Positions 1 to 9,693 of a stretch of DNA of 64,000 nt are shown here, in pieces (within the stretch, counting starts at the first letter, position 1; each line of letters opens with the position of its first letter). Source of the DNA: Carposina sasakii (Eukaryota > Arthropoda > Insecta > Lepidoptera > Carposinidae); NCBI GenBank assembly GCA_014607495.2, contig CP053148.1, positions 372,001-436,000 on the forward strand, in the 5' to 3' direction. Position numbers and translations under genes: made by a program. The notes beneath the pieces were generated by a model, which made no database searches, was not told the DNA's origin, and saw nothing but the letters and a program-made list of their open reading frames with translations.

Positions 1-1309
1 TGGACGGTACCCTTCTGGGGACTTATTTACATTTAACCACCAAATAAAAATAATACTAGACATTCAAAAAAAAAAAAACTAAAATTATGTAGTGTAGTAT
101 TTAAACGGGAAACTTTAGACTGTAAATTAAAGAAATATATATTTTATAATGCCTGTACCGATGCAAGCAAGACTTTCCTAGAAAACATCAACTGGTTTTT
201 CTTTGCCTTCCGTACATGTTGCATAAGTCAACTAAGGAACAGGGGCATTCTTTCAAGCTATGAGTTAGTAACTTGTCGTTGACATTGTACATCTGAGTTC
301 ACTTCACGATCCTGCACTTCTGGCTACCCCATTGTGTTAACACAGCAGTATGTGTATTTGCTAAACTAAAAGGAACAAAATATAATTTTGTGTGAGGTTA
401 TAAATAAATCACGACGATCCTCTCCGATGGAAACATCTTACTCTTACTTACTTTGGGTCCAGTGCTTTTGAACGGTCTCGGGGGAAAATATACGGATTCC
501 TGTCTTAAGGCGAAAAGAGATGTGCTTCTAGTAAGTCAATGTAACATTCTTTCAACTAGCGGATACTCGAGGGTTTGTTTTTAATTGTATAGCTTATGTT
601 ATATTGTGATTTGTCAATATTTAATATTGATAATTATGGGAAAGGATGGTTGGATTAGAACGGATTTTAATAAGGCATTGATAAGGAGAACAATTAGGCC
701 AGTTTATGCTAGATAAACAACTATCACAGTCACGTGCCCTTTTTGGGTCACCTTGAGTTATTAGTTTATATGGACTAGTAAGAAAGAAAGAAAGAAATTA
801 TTTATTCAGCATTCATTTATTTAGTAAGCAATATTAAAGCTAAGTTCACCAATCCCAACTAAAACTATGAATGCGAAAGTAACTCTATCTGTTGGGCTTT
901 CACGCCAAATCTACTGAATAGATTAGAATGAAATTTCGTACACAGATACCGAGAAAGGACATAGGTTTTTAATTCATAGAATATATGACTTGATAACACG
1001 CGGAATAAAGTCATCCTGTTGGATAACATACCTATAACGATGATGGCGATCTTCGATTTGATTGATTTAGTCTAATGTTTGCGCTTAGCTTAGCTTTAGC
1101 TTATAATTTTACCTTATTTATATGTTTTAGTTTTGGTAAGTCAAAGAGCACATGTCATAAAGACTTAGTAGTACATTTAAACACAATATAAATTAATATT
1201 CATTCTCTAATGAAGTGAAAGCAGGCGCCGTGCGTGGGTCGGCGTGGCGCGGGAGCTGTCCCTTCTAATTACTAGCATATCTTATTTATAGGCACTAATT
1301 TAAATAAAA
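1..1309. other. Non-coding, AT-rich, one repeat fragment
   Basis: No coding region is supported. Bases about 200-355 match the dispersed family called X here, recognised by the motif ACTTGTC followed by TCTGGCTACCCC. A short GAAA microsatellite lies at about 780-797. A GC-rich patch at 1220-1262 stands out from its surroundings but carries no convincing ORF or splice pair. Confidence 0.5.
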
Positions 1310-1320
1310 ATACTATATTT

Positions 1321-1569
1321 CTTCTATTCTGCTCTGGGAGTAAAAAAAATGTCTAATACTACAGCTGCTTCTCTTCCCGGGCATACTGTACAAGTCAGTA
1401 GAGGGACAAGGGGGTCTTGATGTTTTGTAGGCGATGGGCTGACCACCTGTCACTACTAACCGAACTTGTACATACCCTCAAAATTGGTCAGAAGTGGCAC
1501 CATAAGGTTCTATCGGCCCTTGGTGCTCTGCTTACCCCGTAAGGGATAAAGGCGTGATTGTATGTATGT
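1321..1569 (+). repeat. Family Y SINE-like element, full-length copy
   Basis: About 249 bp, ending in an ATGT-type tail. It is flanked by an 11-bp direct repeat ATACTATATTT at 1310-1320 and 1570-1580, which is the mark of target-primed insertion. The body contains CTTCTCTTCCCGGGCATACT and, near the 3' end, a block that in other copies reads TGGTCAGAAGTGGCACCATG. I see no tRNA-type A and B boxes. At least six further copies lie in this window, most with their own duplications. Confidence 0.8.
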
Positions 1570-1634
1570 ATACTATATTTTCTTATATTATTAAGATAAG
1601 AGCTACTACTGTCTATTCATTAATCTAAGCCTTC

Positions 1635-1772
1635 AATATTTTTGCTCTTATCAGTGACAAGTTGCTAGGTCATCGCCTGAGAGAATGCCTTTAGTCGACT
1701 CTTCTCTCGAAGAAGATGCAGCTGATGTATTCTAGTGAAGCCTCACACCAGCACAGTAGAAAAATACTGATA
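1635..1772 (-). repeat. Family X dispersed repeat
   Basis: A copy of a lepidopteran dispersed repeat with the order CAGTGACAAGTTGCT, ATCGCCTGAGAGAATG, GTCGACTCTT, GCAGCTGATGTATTCTAG. Other copies are at about 200-355, 3540-3735, 14345-14520, 17225-17280, 55050-55330, 57770-57975, 59590-59705, 62645-62765 and 63515-63750. The family is recognised by internal comparison within this window. Its class is not clear. Confidence 0.6.
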
Positions 1773-2242
1773 GAAAGAAATACACGTAAATATCGTAACA
1801 TAGCATAGTAAAATGTTACAGTACGTCATTACAAAGCTTTTCATTACCATGTTGTAATGTGTGTGTCGCACAGAAAACATTGTCTATGGTTTGTCGCGAG
1901 CTTCCCCCTTGATTTCGAGATTAATTTTCTTTTAGAAAAGCTTCTAATTATTGTTTAATATTACAACGAATGTGATAATTTGTACATGATAATAAACCGT
2001 TGCTTTACGAAGGTACTTGTGCGTTAATGATAAAAGGACCTCGAATGACAAATTTTCCTTGTTTTAATAGAGTAGCGACCGCCTACTTGGAGTTAAATTA
2101 TAAGCTGTAATTAAAATGCGATATTTTTCTTTTATTAAAATAATGTGTTACCTACTTAATTACTAGATATCATTTATGTGGAAACAACAGATTTATAAAA
2201 ACCGTGTATGCGAATTAGTGTCAAGTCGATATTTGCGGGATA
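1773..2242. other. AT-rich non-coding stretch
   Basis: No ORF, repeat or splice structure that I can support. Confidence 0.4.
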
Positions 2243-2390
2243 GCATAAAGGCTCGAGCACACCGGATGCGTATGCGTGCGCGTAAGCGTAGACGTGCACG
2301 TACCTCTGAGTTTAATGTATAGAACTGTCACCGCTTGACCTCTATGTTTACGTGCATGCACACTCATCCGGTGTGCTCGAGTCTTTAGCC
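2243..2390. mobile_element. MITE with CTCGAGCACACCGG inverted ends
   Basis: The left end reads GGCTCGAGCACACCGGATGC and the right end is its inverted counterpart, finishing CCGGTGTGCTCGAG. The arms are rich in alternating purine-pyrimidine steps (GCGTATGCGTGCGCG). A longer copy lies at 37870..38105 and half a copy at 22262..22330. There is no coding capacity, so this is a non-autonomous DNA element. Confidence 0.7.
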
Positions 2391-2684
2391 CTATTATCAT
2401 AAATTTATTATTTTAAATTTAAAAACATATTTTAGCAGCCCTGAAAGAACATTTCACATTTCATTTCATTACTGAAAAGAGGAGCATGAAAATTACGCTT
2501 GTGTTCAGTTTAGGCAATGTTATCTAATAAGTAAGGGTAAGGAGATATTAGTTTTTTGAATGGTTCATTCAAAGATTAATGGTAGGTAATGGAGGTTAGT
2601 GACTTTTCTAGCGTAGGTATTTTGAGTACTAACTTTACTAATATTACAACGGATCCAACCTTTAAGAATGACATGAACCAGGTA

Positions 2685-3067
2685 GGAACGAAGTTCCTTC
2701 GGCTAATGTAGAATCGACACAATTTGCAAAAGAAAAATCGTGCTCAATTTTATTTAGGTTTAAAATGTATCTATAATGTGAGTATTCGCCACGTGCTTGT
2801 TCATGAATTCATGAGTATATACTATGCATTGGCGAGGTGGAGTAGTAATAGAGAGAGAAGGGATGAGAGAACGAAAAGAAAGAGGGAGAAAGAGAAAGGT
2901 ATTATACACTACTCGCTTGTGTATACGACTGTCGCGCCTGCGCACGTCTCATTTAACGGTTTTATTCCACGCACTTTTTCTTACGGTTTTACTATCACAT
3001 TTTTTTCAGTTCGGTCGCGCAGCAAAATCCCTATCTCCTCCAAGTCTGCCGTAAGGAACTTAGTTCC
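2685..3067. mobile_element. MITE with GGAAC...GTTCC inverted ends
   Basis: Left end GGAACGAAGTTCCTTCGGC, right end GCCGTAAGGAACTTAGTTCC. The two are inverted repeats with few mismatches, and the first bases of each are themselves palindromic. The inside holds a purine-rich tract at about 2836-2900 made of GAGA and GAAA runs. ORFs crossing this region follow from base composition and are not genes. Confidence 0.6.
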
Positions 3068-3539
3068 AATAAAAACGATTCTCGTTTTTTAAAATTCTCT
3101 TGCGGGTGAGGTTGGAAAGGTGACCAGTTAGGACTAGACCTTAATGAAGTAAATCTGATATAGTTAAAATAATGTCAACACAAAAGTAAACAGCTTTCCC
3201 AAAAAGAATTCTAGTAAAAAGTCTGCTGAATAATTAAAAAGTACCTGTAATAAGAAAATCTGGAAAACTGCTGTAAAGAAATGCACAAATTAAATTGTCT
3301 TTGTCGCCTTAATTTCGACGTAAACAAGCATTTTAATCCGAGGAACTAAAGCAAATTAAATGCAGGTTTAATTAGATGCCGGCAGGTGGCAGCACTGAGG
3401 CGTTTTAAGTTTCAGAATAATCACGGGTTTTTGAACATTCTCATTCACAGGAAAGGCTCTTTATTTCTATTTATTTTTTTATATTTCCACTTATACACCG
3501 TAGATTGTATAAATATGCTCTCCTATTCTAATGCGCAGC

Positions 3540-3735
3540 TTAGAATACATCAGCTGCATCTCTTTCCGTGTATGTCGTAAGAGTCTACTAAGCAATTCGG
3601 GCATTCTCTCAGGCGATAAGTACTGGTAACGTGTCACAGATTATATTTACTTGCATCTAATTTGGGAGTGGGATCTCCCTTATGAGCCTTCAGGTTCTGG
3701 CTACCCATTTTCAGCAACACAGCCGTGTGTGTGAT
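3540..3735 (+). repeat. Family X dispersed repeat, long copy
   Basis: Holds the series TCAGCTGCATCTCTTTCCGT, GTCGTAAGAGTC, TCTCTCAGGCGATAAG and TTCTGGCTACCC in the opposite orientation to the copy at 1635. The 470 bases before it (3068-3539) hold nothing I can support. Confidence 0.6.
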
Positions 3736-3893
3736 AATTATGTATGTACCTATATTGTTAGACATGGTGACAGACATAGATATTGTAAGTATACGTCTTA
3801 CCTGTATGAAACTGCAAGTAACGACGTTATAAAGTTATAAATGTGCAACGTAGTGTGTATTCTGAGGTAGATTAGAGTATTTATAGTGTGAAT

Positions 3894-4194
3894 CGACGAA
3901 TCAGAAATGAGGAGATCCGCAGACGTACAAAGATCACCGACATAGCTGAACGGTCTAGCAAGCTGAAGTGGCAATGGGCAGGGCACATAGCTCGAAGAAC
4001 TGATGGCCGATGGAGTCGGAAAGTTCTAGAGTGGATATCGGCAAGCGCAGCGTGGGAAGGCCACCCGCGAGGTGGACGGATGACCTGGTCAAGGTTGCGG
4101 GCGTCGGTTGGATGCAGACTGCTTCCGACCGGTCGGAGTGGAGGTTGTTGGGGGAGGCCAATGTCCAACTGTGGACTTCTCAGGGCTGTAAATG
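3894..4194 (+). mobile_element. 5'-truncated RTE-type LINE, 3' end
   Basis: Encodes the C-terminal part of the same RTE-type protein found at 53501..54539, recognisable by IRNEEIRRRTK, LKWQWAGHIARRTDGRW and VGRPPARWTDDL. An 11-bp target-site duplication, ATAGTGTGAAT, flanks it at 3883-3893 and 4195-4205. Compared with the 53-kb copy it has lost about 7 nt after the codons for VLEW, so the frame breaks in the middle and resumes in another frame. It is a dead-on-arrival insertion. Confidence 0.85.
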
Positions 4195-4404
4195 ATAGTG
4201 TGAATATGAATTTACTTTTATAATATTTGCTTTCTGGCCACGGTAATTAGTTGAAGAGTTTCATTGGGGTTTGTATGTTATAGTTTTTACTCATTTCGGT
4301 TGGCAATAATTATAAAAAACTATAGAAATAACTTTAGAATATGACATCGTTTAGATGACATAACAATGAAATATCAAATAAAAAAAAATAGCCTAATAGC
4401 ATAA

Positions 4405-4772
4405 AAAAATAGTGTCCCACTGCTGGGCAAAGGCGTCCCTCATTAGAGCTCACACTTGTCTTGTTCTCGCTATAGTGGCCCTATCCGGCAGAAACTTATC
4501 GTAATTTACGGCGCACAAACTTGGTCACTAACCGAACATCAGAAGTCCAGGCTCAAGGTTTGTCAGAGAGTAATGGAACGCAGTATCCTGGGAGAAAAAC
4601 GCACAGACCGTATTAGGAACACCACACTACGCTCCAAAACTGGTGTCGCTGACGTTGGCGTGCAGACAGCAAGACTGAAGTGGAACTGGGTCGGATACGT
4701 ATGTCGAATGTACCCAAACAGATGGGTAAAGATAGCCACTTAAGAAGACCTAGGAGAAGATGGAGGAAATAT
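4405..4772. mobile_element. RTE-type LINE fragment with internal inversion
   Basis: Bases 4456-4743 on plus encode an RTE C-terminal region (YGAQTWSLTEHQKSRLKVCQ, then RTDRIRNTTLRSKTG, then LKWNWVGYVCRM). Bases 4412-4445 are the 3' end of the same kind of ORF but on minus, reading DAFAQQWDT. The two parts point away from each other. An imperfect 12-bp duplication (CTAATAGCATAA at 4393-4404, CTAATAATATAA at 4773-4784) encloses both, which fits a single insertion event by twin priming. Confidence 0.7.
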
Positions 4773-4784
4773 CTAATAATATAA

Positions 4785-6379
4785 CAAAAACTTAATATAG
4801 ATATTATTTGAGTTGGTATAAATGTAAATAATAAAAAAATTGAAAAACTAAATAAAAACAAAAACTTTTACACTGTTTCAATGATTTTTCAGCGCTTACA
4901 CAATACTACTTTTAAGGTAATCCTAGCCCGCTGAGCCCCGGTGCGGTGGTAGTATTTTGACAAGAGTTTAGCGCCTCCCTCGGGAGTAGAATCCGCTTAC
5001 CTTGGCGAGTAGTCGTGACCTTGCCGAACCTTCCCTACTCATCACTTGCGTTAAGCCCTTGACCGGACCGTTAAACCATTACCTGATTTTGGTAAGATCA
5101 ATTTCGGGCGGGCTTTTAATTAAAATTGCTTTTATATAATATGAATTAACATAGAGAATAGTTGAGATATTAGTATAATAGATTAAGGGTATATAAATGG
5201 CTTTTACCTTTAGATTATTAATATTTGATTATCTAACAATATATTTTATATATCTAAGATACTACTTCTAAATAAATAAACGAATTCCTCGACTGTTAAG
5301 TAACAAAGATTTCTCCGACGAGCTGATGTACTCGATATAAAAGTGCGAACGGGCCCCTAACTGGCCCTAATAGCAATAAAACGGATCCCAAGGGCCCCAG
5401 GTAGCCGGGGCCCAAAGTGCCAAGTGTGATGATGCGGATAACGTCTCTTTCACGGCCTTTGAGTCTATAGCTCAAAGGTCAAAGGCAAATATATGTTACA
5501 GTGCGATCAAAATGAAGTTATTCACTGTGAATGCTTATTAGATTTTTAAGCTGTATATATGTTTTCCATGCTTTAAACAATGTACAGAAATTGTCAGAAA
5601 GAAGCTTTTACAAAATAGACTATTTATAATTGAAACTACGTATAGGAGTTGAACCATCGAAATTTTGTATATCCGTGTTTATATATATATAGATATACAA
5701 CAAAGCACCTATTAATGTGTCAATGCATTCGGTAATTAATCGAATTATCTCAAACTCAATCCCTGTTAAGATCCTATTGTTATTCTATATGTAAACATAA
5801 TTGCATATTAATATATTGTATAATGCGTTAATAATCTCGACATGAAGCCAGGCAGGTAACAACTTTCTCACAAAGTACCTAAATTGTCGAAAAACAACTG
5901 AAAACATTTTCAGCAAAAACTCAAAAATCCTCGTAAATTGTCGCAAGCAGAAATCTTTTCATCGCATTTCGGCTCTATTCCTAAGACAGTTCACACAATA
6001 GGTTATTCTCAAAAGTCTTCATTCGAGCGTTATTTCGTCGATTTTTGCCTCGAACCGGTTATGTTCCCTTTGATTGTCACAGACAAAGCATTCCTACGTA
6101 ATGAGAAGCTCGGTCCTTTGAAACTTAATGGCTAACATGGGCTCTAAATACATCACAAATTACACATTTTAGCATGTTACATTATAGCAGTGATATGGCG
6201 CGTATGGGTGGTATAGATGTACAGAGTGCTAACTCACAAATTGTTATTATACAGTTTGTCAACCAAAAGTCGGTGAAATAAATCAAAATACCTACTATGA
6301 AGAATGAACAAAACTTGAACTTTTGATAATTATAATAGAAATATAGGGTAAAGAAAAAAACGTAATCAAATACTTTATA
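4785..6379. other. Non-coding, two GC-richer blocks of unknown origin
   Basis: Blocks at about 4920-5110 and 5335-5480 are clearly GC-richer than their surroundings and look like old repeat copies, but I cannot tie them to another copy in the window. The reading frame at 5938-6135 has no domain, splice signals or start context that would support a gene. Confidence 0.4.
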
Positions 6380-6545
6380 AAAGAAAGGTCAGAGTATCCT
6401 AAACCGACGAGCGTGCATGAAGAATATCATGAAAGTAGATGAAGCGAAAGAGGTGTGTCAGGATCGTAGCAAATGGAGATCCTTGATCTCTGCCTACCCC
6501 TCCGGGAAAGAGGCGTGATTATTATGTATGTATGTATGTATGTAA
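6380..6545 (+). pseudogene. LINE ORF2 C-terminal remnant with ATGT tail
   Basis: A short open frame ends in ...VCQDRSKWRSLISAYPSG and three further residues at a TGA at 6516-6518. It is followed at once by a TATGTATGT-type tail. The wording at the 3' end (CTCTGCCTACCCC, then GGCGTGATT, then ATGTATGT) is nearly that of the family Y SINE-like repeats. I read it as the 3' terminus of a non-LTR retrotransposon. The clade is not certain, and everything upstream of about 6380 is missing. Confidence 0.6.
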
Positions 6546-7218
6546 ATACTTTATATAACAGTTATTAAATGTAAATATTTGGAAACTCCTAATAGAAACA
6601 AGGTTTATTAATGAGATGTTTGTAGAACGGAATCTATCCATCATCACTTTATATTTTATGTTTAGATTAAATTAAGACTAGGTAATCTTCTGGGTACTAA
6701 AATAGAAATTATGAAAAGGATTTTGAAATAAATTAAAGCTTATAAAATCAAACATTTTATTCGAGCGAATTCGAAAACTTTGAAGAGTGCAGTTAAGTAT
6801 ACTTTAGTGCAATTTTGTAGTTTTTATTGGTCTTTGTGAAAGCTATAAAAATAATAAGGTATCTATATTTTCCTGCAGATTATAAGGAAAAACTCTTATG
6901 CATTTTTTATGATAATTTTCATTTAAAATACATTTCCCCGAAGACACGAAATATTTATAATAGGAACTATGTTATATTGAAACAGATCCGCCATTTATAT
7001 TTTATCGAAATGAACGCTATGATAAACCGTAGGTACATTATAGGTAGTCATTAAAATATTTCACAATTGATATAGTAACCTTAGGAAGATGTATGGCAAT
7101 TCACATTACGCCAAAAAGACAATTTGCTTAACAAGTAGTACAAATGTAAAATGTGGCGGCTACCACCACCATCATGTATTCAGCATAAGACTGCTTTTTC
7201 ACTAAATGCGCTGCTATA
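6546..7218. other. AT-rich non-coding stretch
   Basis: No supported gene or repeat. The reading frame at 6827-7054 is an AT-rich chance ORF. Confidence 0.4.
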
Positions 7219-8009
7219 CAGGGTGTTTGTGACAGCCAGGCAAATATTGATACCATGCCTTCAGACCATGATTCTAAAGCGGAAAACACTGAAAATTTTC
7301 GCAGGAAATTCCAAAATTTTCCAACATTATCTTCATATTTTCAGGAAAAAAAATGTTTACTCTATTTAATTAGGCCTTAGATAATGACTTAAAAATAAAA
7401 TTTTAACCCAAAGATGATTTTCAAAAAAAAAAGTTACCCTCAAAAATGTTCAAATAACTGATCAACCTTAATGGATAGACACAAGTGATCCAAAAAACAG
7501 CAATGTATCACACAATAACCAATAAGTCCATTTAATTAGTCACACGATCGCCCGATACAATTGGCGCGGAGAGTAAAGATTACTGATAATCAAACCAAAA
7601 ATATATTTCCTGCGAGAAATAACACTGTCGTATAACTCAACACAATGGTACTGAGATGAATTTATAAAAACACTTCTCCATTAATATAATCCGTTAGGAT
7701 ATGGTTGATCGTTTCATCTTTAAACATTGTGCTGAGGGATTCAGCTTTGTTTGCCGAGATTTGGCTAGTGTATAGCTATCGGGATGAAGAATAACGTTGC
7801 CAATATGTAATTTAGAAAAGAGATGGTAAAATTCGTCGTCCGATCAATTGACCCGGTGGCTTAGTGGTTATAGCGGCCGGCACGGTTTGCAGTGGTCGTG
7901 GGTTCGATTCCCACTCGGGTGAAGAATTTTTTCCATTTTCTTTATTAATAATTTTACAATGGTACTTATTCAGGATTTCCGTATTTACCTGGCTGTCACC
8001 CACACCCTG
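7219..8009. mobile_element. TA-flanked MITE (Tc1/mariner-like) carrying a SINE
   Basis: Terminal inverted repeats begin CAGGGTGTTTGTGACAGCCA and end CACCCTG, about 32 bp with few mismatches, each bordered by TA. A shorter copy (464 bp) lies at 63049..63512. The extra length here is explained by a SINE insertion at 7653..7955 with its own duplication. There is no transposase, so the element is non-autonomous. Confidence 0.8.
7653..7955 (+). mobile_element. tRNA-derived SINE (family T) nested in the MITE
   Basis: Contains a tRNA-like core with an A-box-like GGTGGCTTAGTGGTTATAGC and a B-box-like GGGTTCGATTCCC, followed by an AT-rich 3' end. A perfect 11-bp duplication, ACAATGGTACT, stands at 7642-7652 and 7956-7966. 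The uninterrupted MITE at 63 kb lacks this segment. Other copies are at 39290..39432 (promoter deleted) and 39457..39762. It is not a functional tRNA gene. Confidence 0.85.
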
Positions 8010-8422
8010 TATGGATGCTTTTTATATCCACCAATCAAATTAATGGATATAATTACTAGTGGATATTTTACGTAACCGCAGCATCTGTACCCGTTGAAAA
8101 ATCCAAAAACAAGACTAAAAGATTAAGTTAGAAGCAATTTCTACACGAATGGACTTTATAAATGTAAAACATGGCTAGTGCAAGTTTAATGTGAGGTCAG
8201 ACGCGACTGGCCACGACGTCGGCCGTAACAAAAGAGAAGTTTTAGTTGAACCACCATCCGTCCCATTCAGAAAACTTAATTAACACAAAGCAACGTCGCT
8301 CTTTGAAGAAATTATTACAGTTGTAGGGAAAATGTATGCTTTTTTAAATGTTTTATAACACAGAGCTTGTTTAAGTTACATATAAGAATTAAATAACTAC
8401 AAAATTCGCATTATTCAGTTAT
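8010..8422. other. Non-coding stretch
   Basis: Nothing I can support. Confidence 0.4.
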
Positions 8423-8436
8423 TGTCTTTTAAAGAC

Positions 8437-8548
8437 ATCTCAACTATACCCTCAAAATTGGTCAGAAGTGGCACCATGTGGTTCTATCGGCCCGTGGTGC
8501 TCTGCCTACCCCGTAAGGGATAAAGGCGTGATTATATGTATGTATGTA
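8437..8548 (+). repeat. Family Y, 5'-truncated copy
   Basis: Only the 3' 112 bp of family Y, ending in ATGT repeats. A perfect 14-bp duplication, TGTCTTTTAAAGAC, stands at 8423-8436 and 8549-8562, so truncation happened at insertion. Confidence 0.85.
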
Positions 8549-8562
8549 TGTCTTTTAAAGAC

Positions 8563-9131
8563 TAGTTTATTAGTAGGACTATTTTACTGAGGTTTATTCA
8601 GATCTTTAAATTTATTCCACAAGGCGTGGTATTATAAATCAGCCATACATAACAGCATCTCAATGGTACGTAACTATATATATTTGTTATCAAAATTTCT
8701 TAAAGTTAAATGTCAAACAATTCTCTGAAGCAGAATCAAGCTAGTAGAAAAAAATCACATCTCTATTAAAGCCTTATTAAATTCTCTCGTATAAATTTAT
8801 ACAACCCGTTAAATTTCAGTCATGAAAAATTAATCGCGAGCTCCTCGTGTGAAAGCGAATAATATATGAATATGAGCCAAAAGAAATAAGGCTTTTTCTT
8901 GCAAAAGATTTTCTTTTCTCGCATGTCACAGAGGCAAAAAGGTCTGGGAATATTCTTGAATCAAGAGCAGATTTTCATAAACTTGGCGTTTGTTTAAAAC
9001 GTAGGGCCTTTGATGGCGTATCCAGACGGCTGCAGAAGCATCTACTTAGTTGGAAACATTGTGGAAAGACTTGAACGCTCCTTTACTATGTTAAAGTTGT
9101 TGCAGTTTTAATAAAACATATCTAAACTATT
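8563..9131. other. Non-coding stretch left of the DIRS element
   Basis: Nothing I can support. Confidence 0.4.
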
Positions 9132-9185
9132 ATTGGTGATTAAACGAACTTACCTGTAAGTGAAGTTCTATCACAATTATATGAG

Positions 9186-9336
9186 TACGTTTCATTCGAA
9201 GATATATTTTTAACACATGTAGTACTTTTATTGTACTGGCAACTTCGCACAATTTCAGAGTGGGTAATTCGAAAACAGAACTACCCTACAACCTACGACA
9301 CTATTCCTAGTCTACCGATAATTTCCTTCATTCTTT
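9186..9336. repeat. DIRS left inverted terminal repeat
   Basis: Matches the reverse complement of 13919..14070 almost throughout, from CGTTTCATTC to CCTTCATTCTTT. Bases 9132-9185 are a left-only extension, repeated in inverted form at 9393-9467. Confidence 0.92.
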
Positions 9337-9392
9337 AGAGCATCACAAAATTTTCTTAGTTTTAAGGGATCTGGGAAGGGAGGGTTTTATCT

Positions 9393-9513
9393 TATATCTT
9401 CGAATGAAACGTACTCATATAATTGTGATAGAACTTCACTTACAGGTAAGTTCGTTTAATCACCAATTATATTTCGTACGTTTCATTCTTTGATATATTT
9501 TTAACACATGTAG
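9393..9513. repeat. DIRS internal complementary region
   Basis: Bases 9393-9467 are the reverse complement of the left outer end (9132 onward). Bases 9465-9513 are the reverse complement of the right outer end (to 14081). The two overlap by AAT. In the known DIRS model this region templates circularisation, which explains why it spells out the joined ends. Confidence 0.93.
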
Positions 9514-9693
9514 ATGTTTAGAGGTGAAAATTTTGCAAGCATCCTGGTTAATGAGTTGTATACCTAATTATTATTGTAATTATGGGAAAAAAGAACACTA
9601 CATTTTTACAAATTTTTATTTATAACATAAATATAACTTTTTAAATTATATTAATTTACAAGTGATAAATCTGCTTATAAATTATTTTAAATT

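Noticed and set aside
1219..1262. GC-rich patch as a terminal exon on minus
   Set aside because: The short frame ends at a stop, but the acceptor lacks a pyrimidine tract and nothing links it to another exon.
3783..3830. Minus-strand donor TACAG/GTAAGA as part of a host exon
   Set aside because: The sequence upstream of it has no supportable coding frame; such 8-nt matches occur by chance in 64 kb.
4980..5020. Minus-strand donor CCAAG/GTAAGC in a GC-rich block
   Set aside because: The block looks like an old repeat and no open exon with an acceptor could be defined.
5938..6135. 65-residue plus ORF
   Set aside because: No homology that I recognise, no splice or promoter signals, length expected by chance.
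7853..7925. Possible tRNA gene
   Set aside because: A-box-like and B-box-like parts are present, but the same block occurs in two more places with the same flanks and a target duplication, so it is a SINE head.
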